Positions 37,015 to 46,343 of a stretch of DNA of 64,000 bases are shown one piece after another. How positions within the stretch are numbered: position 1 is the stretch's first letter; every line of letters starts with the position of its first letter. Both the position numbers and the translations under genes were made by a program. The notes under the pieces were generated by a model that saw nothing but the letters and a program-made list of their open reading frames with translations, was not told the DNA's origin and searched no databases. Source of the DNA: Leucothrix arctica (GTDB lineage: Bacteria > Pseudomonadota > Gammaproteobacteria > Thiotrichales > Thiotrichaceae); contig NZ_QGKL01000029.1 in NCBI RefSeq assembly GCF_003172895.1, forward strand, positions 62,001 through 126,000, read 5' to 3'.

Positions 37015-38145
37015 ATGATCATTCAAGAAATATACTACTTCGATGCACGAAGAAAAATTGAAATAAAGGAAATGAAATTTGACAAGTTTAATGCATTAGT
37101 TGGTGTATCAGGTGCTGGAAAAACGACAATAATTAGAGCTATTGATGCAATTTTAAATATTGTTTCTGGGAATTCCGAGCCTGCAGATAATTGGAAGATT
37201 TCCTTTCTGGATGATGATAATAATGAAATAGTTTGGGAAGGTATTTATTCAAAAAATATTGAATTTGACGACAAAGGTGATGATATTTCTGAACTTACTG
37301 CAGAGTCATTGTTTAAAAACGGTGAAGAAATAATTAATCGGCGCAAGAGTAGTACAATTTACAATGGAGAAAAACTACCGGTTATTGATAAATACAAAAG
37401 CTTAATGTATGTACTTAGAGATGACCCTTTAATAGCTCCTATCTATAAATCGCTTAAGTCAATAATAATAATCTTGAATAATTCTACTGGACATTCTCAT
37501 ACTGGTGCAACAGCAATATTTAATCCAAAGTCAATTGAAAACACCAAAAAAAGAATAAATAGCAATAAAGAAGACATCCTGAAAATATTAAATGAAGAAA
37601 AAGCGAACTGTAGAAAAAGAATTTTTTACATTCATAAATACAGATCAGATATGTTTGATGAATTTCTTTTTACTTACACAAACATTTTCCCTGATGTAGT
37701 AAATATAATTCCTGAAATAAAAAGATCAAGATCAAATAAAAGCCCTAGAGATACTTCAGCTCTATACATTAAACTTAAAATGAAGTCTGGAGCAATAGTC
37801 GAACAGAGCGAGATATCTTCGGGTATGTTTAAAACTATGATGATTTTATCAGAGCTTATGTTTGGAAATAAAAAATCCCCAATAATTATTGATGAAATTG
37901 AAAACAGTTTAGGTATTAACTGTTTATCTGAGATTGCTGCAGAGCTGAAATCCTCTGAAAATCAGATAATAATCACGACTCATCATCCGCAAGTTATCGA
38001 AGGTACAGACCCTAAGTTTTATAGAATAATTAAACGCGACGGGGGGGTTATTACTTCAGATCCTGCTGAGGAAATAAAAGGCTCATCAAGTCACCATGAT
38101 AGATTTATTCAGCTAATAAATAGCTCCCAATACAAAGGTTTTTGA
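37015..38145 (+). CDS. Small SMC/OLD-like AAA ATPase, putative defence component
   Basis: A 376-residue cytoplasmic ATPase of the AAA15/AAA21 (OLD/RecF-like) kind. Walker A is GVSGAGKTT at 30-38, the ABC-like signature is EISSGMFKT (about 266-273), Walker B is IIIDEIEN at 290-297, and a switch histidine occurs in TTHHPQVIEG (about 321-330). The middle (about 60-260) is lysine/isoleucine-rich and unrecognised. It has no TOPRIM domain of its own; the next gene supplies one. Base composition is far more AT-rich than on either side, a sign of transfer. No good ribosome site precedes the ATG. The family is clear; the defence role is inferred from the pairing. Confidence 0.78.
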   Translation: MIIQEIYYFDARRKIEIKEMKFDKFNALVGVSGAGKTTIIRAIDAILNIVSGNSEPADNWKISFLDDDNNEIVWEGIYSKNIEFDDKGDDISELTAESLFKNGEEIINRRKSSTIYNGEKLPVIDKYKSLMYVLRDDPLIAPIYKSLKSIIIILNNSTGHSHTGATAIFNPKSIENTKKRINSNKEDILKILNEEKANCRKRIFYIHKYRSDMFDEFLFTYTNIFPDVVNIIPEIKRSRSNKSPRDTSALYIKLKMKSGAIVEQSEISSGMFKTMMILSELMFGNKKSPIIIDEIENSLGINCLSEIAAELKSSENQIIITTHHPQVIEGTDPKFYRIIKRDGGVITSDPAEEIKGSSSHHDRFIQLINSSQYKGF

Positions 38146-38147
38146 TT

Positions 38148-38849
38148 GTGAAATCATACTTTTTATTTGAAGGCTCAAGCTCAGAACCTCAAGTATATCC
38201 ATACTGGCTTTCGGTTCTTTTACCCAATATTGATCAATACACCTCTGATACATATGAAAATTTCAAGAATTGTGACTCAGGATTTTTCTTCATTTCAGGA
38301 GAGGGATATCCACAAGTTTTACAACGAATTGAAAACTCAGTTAAAGATATTCAAGATATTGGCGACATTGATTATTTTTTTGTAGTAATTGATTGTGATG
38401 AATCAAATACTACTACTAGGGAGAATGAAATATTATCAACGATAAGTGATTATTTATTACCAGATAGGACACGTGTTATTCCAATAGTCCAAAATAGATG
38501 TTTTGAATCTATGCTTCTGGGTAATCAAAGGATAATACCTAGGCAAAGCACCCAACCTCCTCTTTCTCATTATATTAATTACTACGATACCAGCTCACAC
38601 GACCCTGAGTTAATGGGAAATTTTAATGATAGTTTCACTCATGCTCAATTTCATGCAGTCTATTTAAAAAAAGCAACAGTTGCTAAAAGAATTAGATACG
38701 CAAAGAATAATTGTGTAGGTGTCATGAATGAGCCCTACCTAAACTCTTTGATTTTAAGGTTTAAAGAACATGGTCATATAGACTCATTTGGTAGGTTTAT
38801 TTCTGCAGTAAACTCTATGAGAGAAAAGTTAGACTTACCTCACATCTAA
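38148..38849 (+). CDS. TOPRIM/RloB-like putative nuclease partner of the ATPase
   Basis: A 233-residue protein that I do not recognise by name. Three spaced blocks match the TOPRIM-like/RloB pattern: LFEGSSSEP (E8, E13), then VVIDCDESN (D82, D84), then NRCFESMLLGN (E120). These would be the metal-binding glutamate and DxD residues of a nuclease. The GTG at 38148 lies 2 bases after the ATPase stop with AAGG at 9 bases; TTG at 38142 is possible. It shares the AT-rich composition of its partner. Split ATPase plus TOPRIM pairs occur in anti-phage systems such as PARIS and AbiL-like modules; assignment to any of them is not established. Confidence 0.65.
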   Translation: MKSYFLFEGSSSEPQVYPYWLSVLLPNIDQYTSDTYENFKNCDSGFFFISGEGYPQVLQRIENSVKDIQDIGDIDYFFVVIDCDESNTTTRENEILSTISDYLLPDRTRVIPIVQNRCFESMLLGNQRIIPRQSTQPPLSHYINYYDTSSHDPELMGNFNDSFTHAQFHAVYLKKATVAKRIRYAKNNCVGVMNEPYLNSLILRFKEHGHIDSFGRFISAVNSMREKLDLPHI

Positions 38850-38941
38850 CTTTTTCTTCGTACCCCAAATACTAGCAATCACCGCTAAAAATAGGCACAC
38901 TGCATCCGCCCATTTTCCTATTCTCTGGCGGATTCTTTACC

Positions 38942-39526
38942 ATGGCTAAACTCTACTTTTACTACTCCACAATGAATGCTGGAAAGTCCACCACCCTCCT
39001 TCAGTCGAGTTTTAACTACCGTGAGCGCGGCATGGACACGCTGTTACTGACCGCCGCATTTGATGATCGTTTTGGTAAAGGCAAAGTCACCTCTCGCATC
39101 GGTTTATCGCAAGAAGCGGAGTTATTTCATGCTGAAGATAACTTGTTTGAAGTGGTTACCGACTACCATTTCACCACGCCTATTAATTGTGTATTGGTTG
39201 ATGAGGCGCAGTTTTTGACTCAAGAGCAGGTTTGGCAGTTGAGTGACGTCTGTGACTCGTTGAATATTCCGGTGCTGTGTTACGGCATTCGTACTGACTT
39301 TCAGGGGCAGTTATTTACGGGTAGCCAGTGGTTACTTGCGTGGGCAGATGTGCTGGAAGAGTTGAAGACGATTTGTCACTGTGGCAGCAAGGCCAATATG
39401 GTGGTGCGTGTCGATGAACATGGTGAAGCCGTGAAAGATGGTACTCAGGTTGAGATTGGCGGGAATGATCGCTATGTATCGCTGTGTCGCAGGCACTTTA
39501 AAGACGCTTATTTAAAAACCGCTTAA
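38942..39526 (+). CDS. tdk: Thymidine kinase (type II)
   Basis: A 194-residue cytosolic enzyme that phosphorylates thymidine to dTMP for salvage. The P-loop is [13 protein letters not shown] near the N-terminus, the acidic block is [10 protein letters not shown], and the lasso-zinc region carries CHCG and a C-terminal [18 protein letters not shown] is the typical end. Base composition returns to the host type at this gene, marking the right edge of the AT-rich cassette. Confidence 0.95.
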   Translation: MAKLYFYYSTMNAGKSTTLLQSSFNYRERGMDTLLLTAAFDDRFGKGKVTSRIGLSQEAELFHAEDNLFEVVTDYHFTTPINCVLVDEAQFLTQEQVWQLSDVCDSLNIPVLCYGIRTDFQGQLFTGSQWLLAWADVLEELKTICHCGSKANMVVRVDEHGEAVKDGTQVEIGGNDRYVSLCRRHFKDAYLKTA

Positions 39527-39598
39527 CAAACTGAGTAGGGATTATTTATGCTCATGATGACCTCTCTACACTAGAACCACCACGCGGTAGAATCAGCT

Positions 39599-40018
39599 AT
39601 GGATTTAAAATACCAACAGCTCCAGAAAATACAACAAGGCAACCTTCTCCTGCGTCGCCTTAGAAAGTACGCTGCACTCTATGGCGTCGGTTTTTTCTTG
39701 TGGGTTGGTCATCTCTGGCAGCTACTGTTAGAACACTTAAAATACATCGATGCGACAACCAATCACTGGCTATGGCGCTGGACTATTGGCTTATTTCAAG
39801 GCCAGCCTCCTCCTAAAATTTACCCTATTGTTTACGCTATCGACATCATGGGATTAATCGTGTTTTTGGCTGCGACAACCTATGCCATTTATTGGATATA
39901 CGCGGACTGTTACTGTCAGTCTATCGAAACACAGACGAAGGTTTCATTTAAAAAACACTTAGCGATAGCGGTAGTGGTGAATATCGTTACCTACAGCGTG
40001 TTGCGTTTGGTTGCCTGA
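39599..40018 (+). CDS. Hypothetical inner-membrane protein
   Basis: A 139-residue protein that I do not recognise. It has three hydrophobic segments at about residues 27-45, 80-100 and 122-138. A basic N-terminal region (LLLRRLRKY) before the first helix suggests a cytoplasmic N-terminus. It stands alone between tdk and the DUF3080 lipoprotein on the same strand, 72 bases after tdk, without a clear ribosome site. Confidence 0.55.
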   Translation: MDLKYQQLQKIQQGNLLLRRLRKYAALYGVGFFLWVGHLWQLLLEHLKYIDATTNHWLWRWTIGLFQGQPPPKIYPIVYAIDIMGLIVFLAATTYAIYWIYADCYCQSIETQTKVSFKKHLAIAVVVNIVTYSVLRLVA

Positions 40019-40135
40019 ACACTGATATAGTTAATGCTTACCGCCTCAGTACTACATTTATCATCTATATTTTCTAAACACTGCCAAAATACCCGCCTTC
40101 TCGACTTAAAAACTGAATGCGACTATATTTTACCA

Positions 40136-41266
40136 ATGAATTTACGAATCGTATTCAATGGTAAACGTTTGACTAAGCGTGCAAAACTGACACGCGCCTT
40201 AGCAACACTGAGCCTTCTAACGTTACTGGCCGCCTGCCGGGCATCCGCGCCTCAAGCGATGCTGGAAGATTATGCCGCTCGCATGAGTACCGTATTGGAT
40301 ACTGAGATTAACTTATCACTGACTCAAGCTGCACTCACACTCCCTGCTTTCCCCGCTAAACGCGAGCGCTTGTTACAAACGACAGAGTTACGTGAGAACT
40401 TGTGGGATGTGTTGGATTTTCGGCAGTGCGACATGTTGCAGCTGATTTCAGAGCGCAACAGCTCACTGGGTAAAGTCATGCAGCCCAGCCAAAAGATGCG
40501 TTATGAATTACGCTTTATAAAGACGTTACAAAACTGTCGCGAGACGCTGAAAGCGATAGAAAATCCCGATGATACACAGCTTGCCTTTCAGTCTCGACTT
40601 GAGGAGATTTACCAGACCAAACGTGACAATTTATCGCTTGAAGTTTGGAACGGTATTTATGGGTCAAATGAAATTGACCAGCACTTTAAAGTCGGCAAAC
40701 CACCGCTACCATTGACCGCAGATAATAATGGTCATGTGCAGCAGGCCTTCGAGCAACTGGCTGAACTAGCGACTCTCAGCAAGTTTGACGCCATTACCCT
40801 ACCCGTCTGGTTAGATAAGGTTGAAGCGCCTTATGAAGTGATGCATCGCAGTGAATTTGGTTCACACTTGCTGAGCAGTTTGAGCATGATGACCCAAACG
40901 CTGGACCGTACCGCAGCAGCAATTGAGGAGCGACTTAAACGTAAACCGTTCTGTTTTCCAGACCATCAGCCACCTCACGCAAAGACGTTAAATAATGTAT
41001 TTCATAAGTATTACGCAGGCAAGGTTCAGCCTTATATGGCAGTGATTCAACGTCAGGGAAAACCTTGGTTTGTGCTGCATGATAATCTGATGAGCCAGTT
41101 GCCAGCACCCTCTGCTATGCAAAACTATCAACAGCAAGTAGTGGGTGTAAGCGTTAAAAATAGTCTTTGGGGACAATGGGTGCAAGCGCGAAAACGGCAT
41201 ACAAACGCTTGGCAGAAGATTTTAGGGCAATGCAATATGATGCCGGGTGCTTCTGATCGTCGCTAG
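40136..41266 (+). CDS. DUF3080-like lipoprotein
   Basis: A 376-residue exported lipoprotein. A basic N-region is followed by a hydrophobic core and the lipobox LLAAC, then LEDYAARMSTVLD, the start of the DUF3080 domain as I remember it. The rest is helical and charged, with a SLWGQWVQARKRHT block near the end. The frame is open from 40034, but the ATG at 40136 gives a normal lipoprotein signal and is preferred; no start has a strong ribosome site. Function is unknown. Confidence 0.68.
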   Translation: MNLRIVFNGKRLTKRAKLTRALATLSLLTLLAACRASAPQAMLEDYAARMSTVLDTEINLSLTQAALTLPAFPAKRERLLQTTELRENLWDVLDFRQCDMLQLISERNSSLGKVMQPSQKMRYELRFIKTLQNCRETLKAIENPDDTQLAFQSRLEEIYQTKRDNLSLEVWNGIYGSNEIDQHFKVGKPPLPLTADNNGHVQQAFEQLAELATLSKFDAITLPVWLDKVEAPYEVMHRSEFGSHLLSSLSMMTQTLDRTAAAIEERLKRKPFCFPDHQPPHAKTLNNVFHKYYAGKVQPYMAVIQRQGKPWFVLHDNLMSQLPAPSAMQNYQQQVVGVSVKNSLWGQWVQARKRHTNAWQKILGQCNMMPGASDRR

Positions 41267-41340
41267 TTGCTCATCAAAATTGCCTAATTTTCTAATAAAT
41301 GGCAAAGTAACGGCTTAATAAACGTTGAGCATAAAAAGTC

Positions 41341-42318
41341 ATGATAATTAATAAAAAACTAGTGACCCTAACCCTATCAAGCGTTATTTGTGCGTCACTT
41401 GCTGGTTGTGGTGGTAGCAGCAGTGATACATCCGGGAGTAGTTTTAACGGTGGTGGCGTTGAAGAAATTATTGGTATCGCAATCACTCAAAGCAATGCTG
41501 ATGAGATCATCGCGGATGGTATTGCAAACCCTATAAAACTCACATCAGATCTATTATATTTCGGAAATGAGTTAGATATTGACTCACTTGAAATAGCCTC
41601 TTCAACTGATAACTCCGCAACTTATAACTGTACGTCTGGAGGCACTGTAACCATTACTGAAGTAGGGACAACGACAACAACTTCGTCTTCGCTTGTCTTG
41701 GATTATGATAACTGCGTACAGGACGATGTGCACTTCCATGGTGAATCCGCCGTACAAACAACGATGACGTCAGGCACTCTGGCTGATTTTGGTTCGAAGG
41801 CCGATGATTGGCATGGGACAAAAACCTCGTCACTGACAGAGCTCGAAAGAACGACATCGACTTCTAACGGAACAACTAACGTAATCAATGGTGATATCGT
41901 TATTGAGTCATCCTACATCGCAGATACTCAGGTTTTTCAAGATCACTTGACCAGCGAAAACTTGTCTTATGATGTAACGGCTTCAGATGCGAGAGAGTCT
42001 AGTTACGACTTTAAAAACTTAAGTTTCGTATCTACTGAAGATGAAATTAATGGCACTGCAGTATTATCAATCAACTTCATCGCTGATCATGCTTCTGACG
42101 ACTTTAACATTGGCGAAATGCAAATGGCTACTGAGCCTGCACTGACACTAGAGTCGAGCGTGTTACAAAGTGGAGAGGTTGTATTCACAACAGGCGTATC
42201 TTCACTTTTACTTGAAGCAGTTGGTAACGACAACATCGATGTAGCACTAGATCTTGACGGTAACAGTACTTATGACGTGACGCTGTCGAGCACTACATGG
42301 TCTTCATTTTTTGATTAA
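41341..42318 (+). CDS. Hypothetical serine/threonine-rich lipoprotein
   Basis: A 325-residue lipoprotein that I do not recognise. The signal peptide ends in the lipobox SLAGC, followed by a glycine/serine linker (GGSSSDTSGSS). The mature part is rich in Ser, Thr and Asp with alternating beta-strand-like stretches and a single further Cys pair (YNCTSGG and YDNCVQD). This suggests a beta-rich, outward-facing domain. A strong terminator follows at 42352. No operon partner is evident. Confidence 0.65.
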   Translation: MIINKKLVTLTLSSVICASLAGCGGSSSDTSGSSFNGGGVEEIIGIAITQSNADEIIADGIANPIKLTSDLLYFGNELDIDSLEIASSTDNSATYNCTSGGTVTITEVGTTTTTSSSLVLDYDNCVQDDVHFHGESAVQTTMTSGTLADFGSKADDWHGTKTSSLTELERTTSTSNGTTNVINGDIVIESSYIADTQVFQDHLTSENLSYDVTASDARESSYDFKNLSFVSTEDEINGTAVLSINFIADHASDDFNIGEMQMATEPALTLESSVLQSGEVVFTTGVSSLLLEAVGNDNIDVALDLDGNSTYDVTLSSTTWSSFFD

Positions 42319-42351
42319 GACTTAACTGCCTTGAGTTAGTACATAGGGCAT

Positions 42352-42382
42352 AAAAAAGGGGCTGTATTTACAGCCCCTTTTT
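42352..42382. terminator. Bidirectional rho-independent terminator
   Basis: A 7-base GC-rich stem (GGGGCTG and CAGCCCC, 6-base loop) is flanked by six A and five T. It would terminate both the lipoprotein gene on the left and the convergent aldo/keto reductase on the right. Confidence 0.92.
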
Positions 42383-42443
42383 CGTACCAAATAAACGAGT
42401 CCACTCTAACAAACAAGCATCCCGTTATTTCATTCTAAACAAC

Positions 42444-43496
42444 TTAAAACGGCACAGGGTATTTACGGTGAATCGCGGCAATATCAGCCTTCAACTCATC
42501 GCTTAACTCAAGATCAAATGCATCAATATCTTCTTTCAACTGCGCCATAGTCGTTGCACCAATAATCGTCGATGTCACACCATCAACCTGATCACACCAA
42601 GCCAATGCTAGCTGAGCCGTTGTTATGCCATTTTTTTCAGCAAGCGCTTTGTACTCTTTCACCGCGTCATTCGTGACGTCATTATCACGGAACAACCAGT
42701 TACGCTGCTCCATCGTCCAACGACTACCTTCAGGGCGAGAGCCATCAATGTATTTGCCGCTCAATGCACCTGCCGCCAATGCCGACCAAGGCAAGTAAGC
42801 AACGTCAGCGTGAACACAATTCTCAATCAGGTACGGCCAATCCTTTGTGTGAAGCAGGCTAAACTCGTTTTGAATAGAGGTGACTCGTGTCAAATTGTGC
42901 TCTTCGCTCAAACGAATATATTCGTTAATGCCCCACGGTGAATCATCTGATAAACCAAAGTGACGGATCTTTCCTGCTTTCACGCTAGCATCCAGCGCCT
43001 GCAAAATCTCCAACATCTGTGCTGAATGAGCAGCAGTATCGACACTGGTAAAGTTAACCATGTTTGGGTGATGCTTCGAGAAATGTGGCGACTCACGGTT
43101 TGGCCAATGCAGCTGGTAAAGGTCAATATAATTGGTTTGTAAACGCGCCAAAGAATCATCGATAGCCTTGATAATTGCTTCGCCCGTAATCTCGCCACCA
43201 TCACGAATCCACGGTAAACCCACACCTGCAATTTTAGTTGCAAGGATCACTTCACCACGTCGACTTGGGTTAGCGCCCAACCAATTACCAATGATGGTTT
43301 CTGTTTTTCCGTAAGTCTCTGGGCTAGGTGGAACCGCGTACATTTCAGCCGTATCCATGAAATTTACACCACGAGATAACGCGTATTCGATTTGCTCATT
43401 TGCGTCTTCTTGGGTGTTTTGTACACCCCATGTCATGGTACCTAAACACACGCGAGAAACAGATAGGCCACTCGAGCCTAATTTGCTGTATTTCAT
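42444..43496 (-). CDS. NADP(H)-dependent aldo/keto reductase, Tas-like
   Basis: A 350-residue soluble aldo/keto reductase close to E. coli Tas. The N-terminal LGTMTWG, the catalytic block FMDTAEMYAVPPSPETYGKT (Asp and Tyr of the tetrad) and LYQLHWPNRESPHF are shared with that group. The C-terminal part has STIIGATTMAQLKED, the cofactor-binding region. AGGA lies 7 bases before the ATG. It stands alone; the substrate is unknown. Confidence 0.9.
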   Translation of the reverse strand: MKYSKLGSSGLSVSRVCLGTMTWGVQNTQEDANEQIEYALSRGVNFMDTAEMYAVPPSPETYGKTETIIGNWLGANPSRRGEVILATKIAGVGLPWIRDGGEITGEAIIKAIDDSLARLQTNYIDLYQLHWPNRESPHFSKHHPNMVNFTSVDTAAHSAQMLEILQALDASVKAGKIRHFGLSDDSPWGINEYIRLSEEHNLTRVTSIQNEFSLLHTKDWPYLIENCVHADVAYLPWSALAAGALSGKYIDGSRPEGSRWTMEQRNWLFRDNDVTNDAVKEYKALAEKNGITTAQLALAWCDQVDGVTSTIIGATTMAQLKEDIDAFDLELSDELKADIAAIHRKYPVPF

Positions 43497-43638
43497 TGGG
43501 TCGTCCTATCCTTGTTCAGAAAAATTCAGAGTAGCACTAGGCTAACTCCAATGTAAGAAAAGCTATCAGTCGTAACTGACATTCAAGCCACTAGGCACAA
43601 CGCTTTAAATGACGCTTAGATTGCTTGTTTTATGTATT

Positions 43639-45201
43639 CTACTCAAAATATTCAACGGTCTGTAATACCCTCACCTTTAAATTATTGGTTTTCATCAGCT
43701 CTGGGTTCAGTAAAAATCGCACCAAAATAAGGTAAGTATCAAGGTCAAAGTCGACGTTTTCATCGGGTGAACTCTCCGCATCTTTACTCAAGTCACACGT
43801 TTGGGCCTCTGCAAAAGTAAAGCCCAATTCATACAACTCTTCTTGGCTACTCACCGCACGAATATAACGCCATTCATTCAATAAATGCCATGCTGAGTTG
43901 TCTTCACCTTCACCGCGCTCTTCCAATAAAACAGCGCTAGGCCATGGCCAGACACGGTAACGCAGTTCTTTCAACGCAATACCCACCCGCTCATTATAAG
44001 CGTCTGATGCTTCTTTTTGACAGCAAGGGCCGAAGCAACGTTTTAACTGATAACCAAAACACGCGGTGCGCATGGCAGGCTTTTCACTTGTTTGTAGTGC
44101 GCAAAGCTTCTGACAAAGGAAATAGTATTGCGCCAGCTTTTCCAGTCGCTCGGTTGCCTGGTTACGCGTTCGAAACAGCCCAAACTGGCCTGATAATTGT
44201 GCATTACCCGATGTGTCTTTCACGGTCACAATGCGTATACAGTCGTAGCCCAACTCATCACGCACCTTTTGGAATTGATAGAGCTGTGTGACTTTCTTTA
44301 AGCGTCGATTGAAGTAAGGGTTTAACGCCTTAATTTCACGACTTTCCAATAGCTGAGCACCCAAGTCACTAGGGGTCGTTTTAAAATCAATGTGCGCTAT
44401 TTTGCCGCTCATTTGTAAGTCTTTAGGGTTGCTATGATCGGAGTTGAAGTGACTCATCACTCGGTCACGAAGCGTCACCGACTTACCCACGTAAAGGATA
44501 TTGCCTTGAGTATCATAAAAATAATACACGCCGGGGGTACGCGGCAGTTTATCTATTTCAGCCGCATCTAAGTGCATGGGTAACGCAGGACGTTTGAGTA
44601 ACCCGATGCAAACAGCATCGATTTCTTGGTCGTCGTAAAGCTGACTCGCTTTCAAAAACAGCTTCCAAATCACCTCTGCATCGTCCATCGCGCGATGACG
44701 ACTCTCGACGTTAAACTCAAATCGCTTGATAATTTCACTGAGACTGTGTCGCTTAAACTGTGGGAACAGCTTGCGACTCACCTTGACCGAACACAGGGGT
44801 TTAGTGCTGTATTTAATACCTACGCGATTAAACTCGTTCTTCAAAAAGCCATAATCAAACCGTGCGTTGTGGGCAACTAACACGCGGCCTTTCAGCTTCT
44901 CATGCAACTCATCTGCGATGGCTGAAAACAGCGGTGCATCCTTTATATTTTTAGGGTTAATGCCCGTTAGGGTCTGGATAAATTGTGGTAATGGCACCTC
45001 AGGGTCAACGAGTGTATTCCATCGTTCTACAATTTTGCCCTGCTCTACGATCAACAGGCCCACTTCAATAATACGGTGAAAGGTAACTTTACCACCGGTT
45101 GTTTCAAGATCTAACAACACCATCTGCTCGGGAAAACCGTCAGATACTGTTGTGCGTGGTGGTTGATCTTTAGGTTGAAGTAAGTCGAGTTGTTCAGTCA
45201 T
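43639..45201 (-). CDS. DEDDh exonuclease fused to GIY-YIG endonuclease (UvrC/Cho-like)
   Basis: A 520-residue fusion. The N-terminal DnaQ-type 3'-5' exonuclease has DLETTG (D31, E33), HNARFDYGF and HRAMDDAEV, giving the full DEDDh set. A GIY-YIG nuclease follows in the middle, with TPGVYYFYDTQGNILYVGKS. Next comes a UvrC/Cho-like cysteine segment, CFGYQLKRCFGPCCQKE. The C-terminal 100 residues are acidic and unrecognised. Such proteins are known as Cho-like repair nucleases fused to an epsilon-like domain. It probably acts in nucleotide excision repair, incising and trimming DNA. It is monocistronic. Confidence 0.88.
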   Translation of the reverse strand: MTEQLDLLQPKDQPPRTTVSDGFPEQMVLLDLETTGGKVTFHRIIEVGLLIVEQGKIVERWNTLVDPEVPLPQFIQTLTGINPKNIKDAPLFSAIADELHEKLKGRVLVAHNARFDYGFLKNEFNRVGIKYSTKPLCSVKVSRKLFPQFKRHSLSEIIKRFEFNVESRHRAMDDAEVIWKLFLKASQLYDDQEIDAVCIGLLKRPALPMHLDAAEIDKLPRTPGVYYFYDTQGNILYVGKSVTLRDRVMSHFNSDHSNPKDLQMSGKIAHIDFKTTPSDLGAQLLESREIKALNPYFNRRLKKVTQLYQFQKVRDELGYDCIRIVTVKDTSGNAQLSGQFGLFRTRNQATERLEKLAQYYFLCQKLCALQTSEKPAMRTACFGYQLKRCFGPCCQKEASDAYNERVGIALKELRYRVWPWPSAVLLEERGEGEDNSAWHLLNEWRYIRAVSSQEELYELGFTFAEAQTCDLSKDAESSPDENVDFDLDTYLILVRFLLNPELMKTNNLKVRVLQTVEYFE

Positions 45202-45436
45202 GAATAAGCGTTGCCCTTTGGCTCAAGTATTATTTATTGTGGACTATTTTTTATATGATTTATAGAAACCTGTTTAAACCTACGCTGTTAATGAGTTGAT
45301 TGAAAATCTAACAAGATGGCAATATCTGAAATGTACAATTTTCATATATAATGGTTGATACAAATTGGTAAACGTAGTGTCTCATTAGTCACTGCGATCA
45401 TGATTTAATAATTAAAAGTAAACTTAGGATAAATAC

Positions 45437-46123
45437 ATGAAATTAGTTCCATTAGCTTCTGCACTAGCAATATCAGCCGTATTTTCAACGGCTATGGCAG
45501 CTCCTCTTGAGTCGCTTGACCAACGTCTAAGCTACATCATGGGTTCAAATGTTGCGGCGCAGTTTAAGCGTGATGACATCAAATTTGACAACGAAGCGTT
45601 TCAACTAGCGATTGAAGAAGTGATGAATGATAAAAAACAGTCACTGTCAGATGCTGATAAGCAAAAAACGATTGCTGAGATTCGTAAAGTAAGTACTGAA
45701 AAGCAGGCTAAAAAAGCGGCTGAACAGTCAGCTAAAAACGTGAAAGCGGGCAAGGCTTACCTTGAAGAAAATGCTAAGAAAGACGGTGTTGTTGTCACTA
45801 AAAGTGGCCTTCAGTACAAGCAGATCACTGAAGGAAAAGGCAACAAGCCAAAGTCGACGGATAAAGTAAAAGTACACTACAAAGGTACGCTTATTGACGG
45901 GACTGAGTTTGATAGCTCTTACAAGCGTGGCCAGCCAGCGACATTCCCTGTGACGGGTGTTATTAAAGGTTGGATCGAAGCACTTCAGCTAATGAATGAA
46001 GGTGATAAGTTCCAGTTGGCTATTCCTTCTGAGCTTGCTTATGGCAAGCGTGGTAGTGGTGCGAAAATTGGGCCTGATACGACATTGTTGTTTGATGTTG
46101 AGTTGATTGAGATTGTTAAGTAA
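45437..46123 (+). CDS. FKBP-type peptidyl-prolyl isomerase, exported (FkpA/Mip type)
   Basis: A 228-residue exported isomerase. It has a signal peptide (1-21, AMA-AP), an alpha-helical dimerisation domain (about 25-115) with many Lys and Glu residues, and an FKBP domain (about 120-228). The FKBP domain has [33 protein letters not shown] and the closing [10 protein letters not shown]. It assists folding in the periplasm. AGGATAAATAC precedes the ATG. The 235-base AT-rich gap upstream holds a TATATAAT that may be the -10 box. Confidence 0.92.
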   Translation: MKLVPLASALAISAVFSTAMAAPLESLDQRLSYIMGSNVAAQFKRDDIKFDNEAFQLAIEEVMNDKKQSLSDADKQKTIAEIRKVSTEKQAKKAAEQSAKNVKAGKAYLEENAKKDGVVVTKSGLQYKQITEGKGNKPKSTDKVKVHYKGTLIDGTEFDSSYKRGQPATFPVTGVIKGWIEALQLMNEGDKFQLAIPSELAYGKRGSGAKIGPDTTLLFDVELIEIVK

Positions 46124-46144
46124 GCGATAAGACATATAGATTTT

Positions 46145-46175
46145 AGAGCCAGCTACTTTAGTTGTAGTTGGCTCT
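46145..46175 (+). terminator. Hairpin after the FKBP gene
   Basis: A 12-base stem (AGAGCCAGCTAC with GTAGTTGGCTCT, one G-T pair) and 7-base loop starts 21 bases after the stop. The T run after it is poor, so it may act as an mRNA 3'-end structure or a weak terminator. Confidence 0.65.
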
Positions 46176-46343
46176 AATCGCTCCTCAGCTAAGACTACAA
46201 CACGCCAATAAGCACCTTTCAAAACAAACCATTTATCTCTATCACCTTGACTAAGCGTATAGTTTTTGTATATATGTTAGCTATGCAAAGCAATGACGTT
46301 TTGTATAATCAGCGGCCTTACGAGCCACTGGCGGAGTTATCAA

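Noticed and set aside
37015-38849. Cassette flanked by integrase or attachment repeats
   Set aside because: I looked for a recombinase, transposase and direct repeats at both composition edges and saw none.
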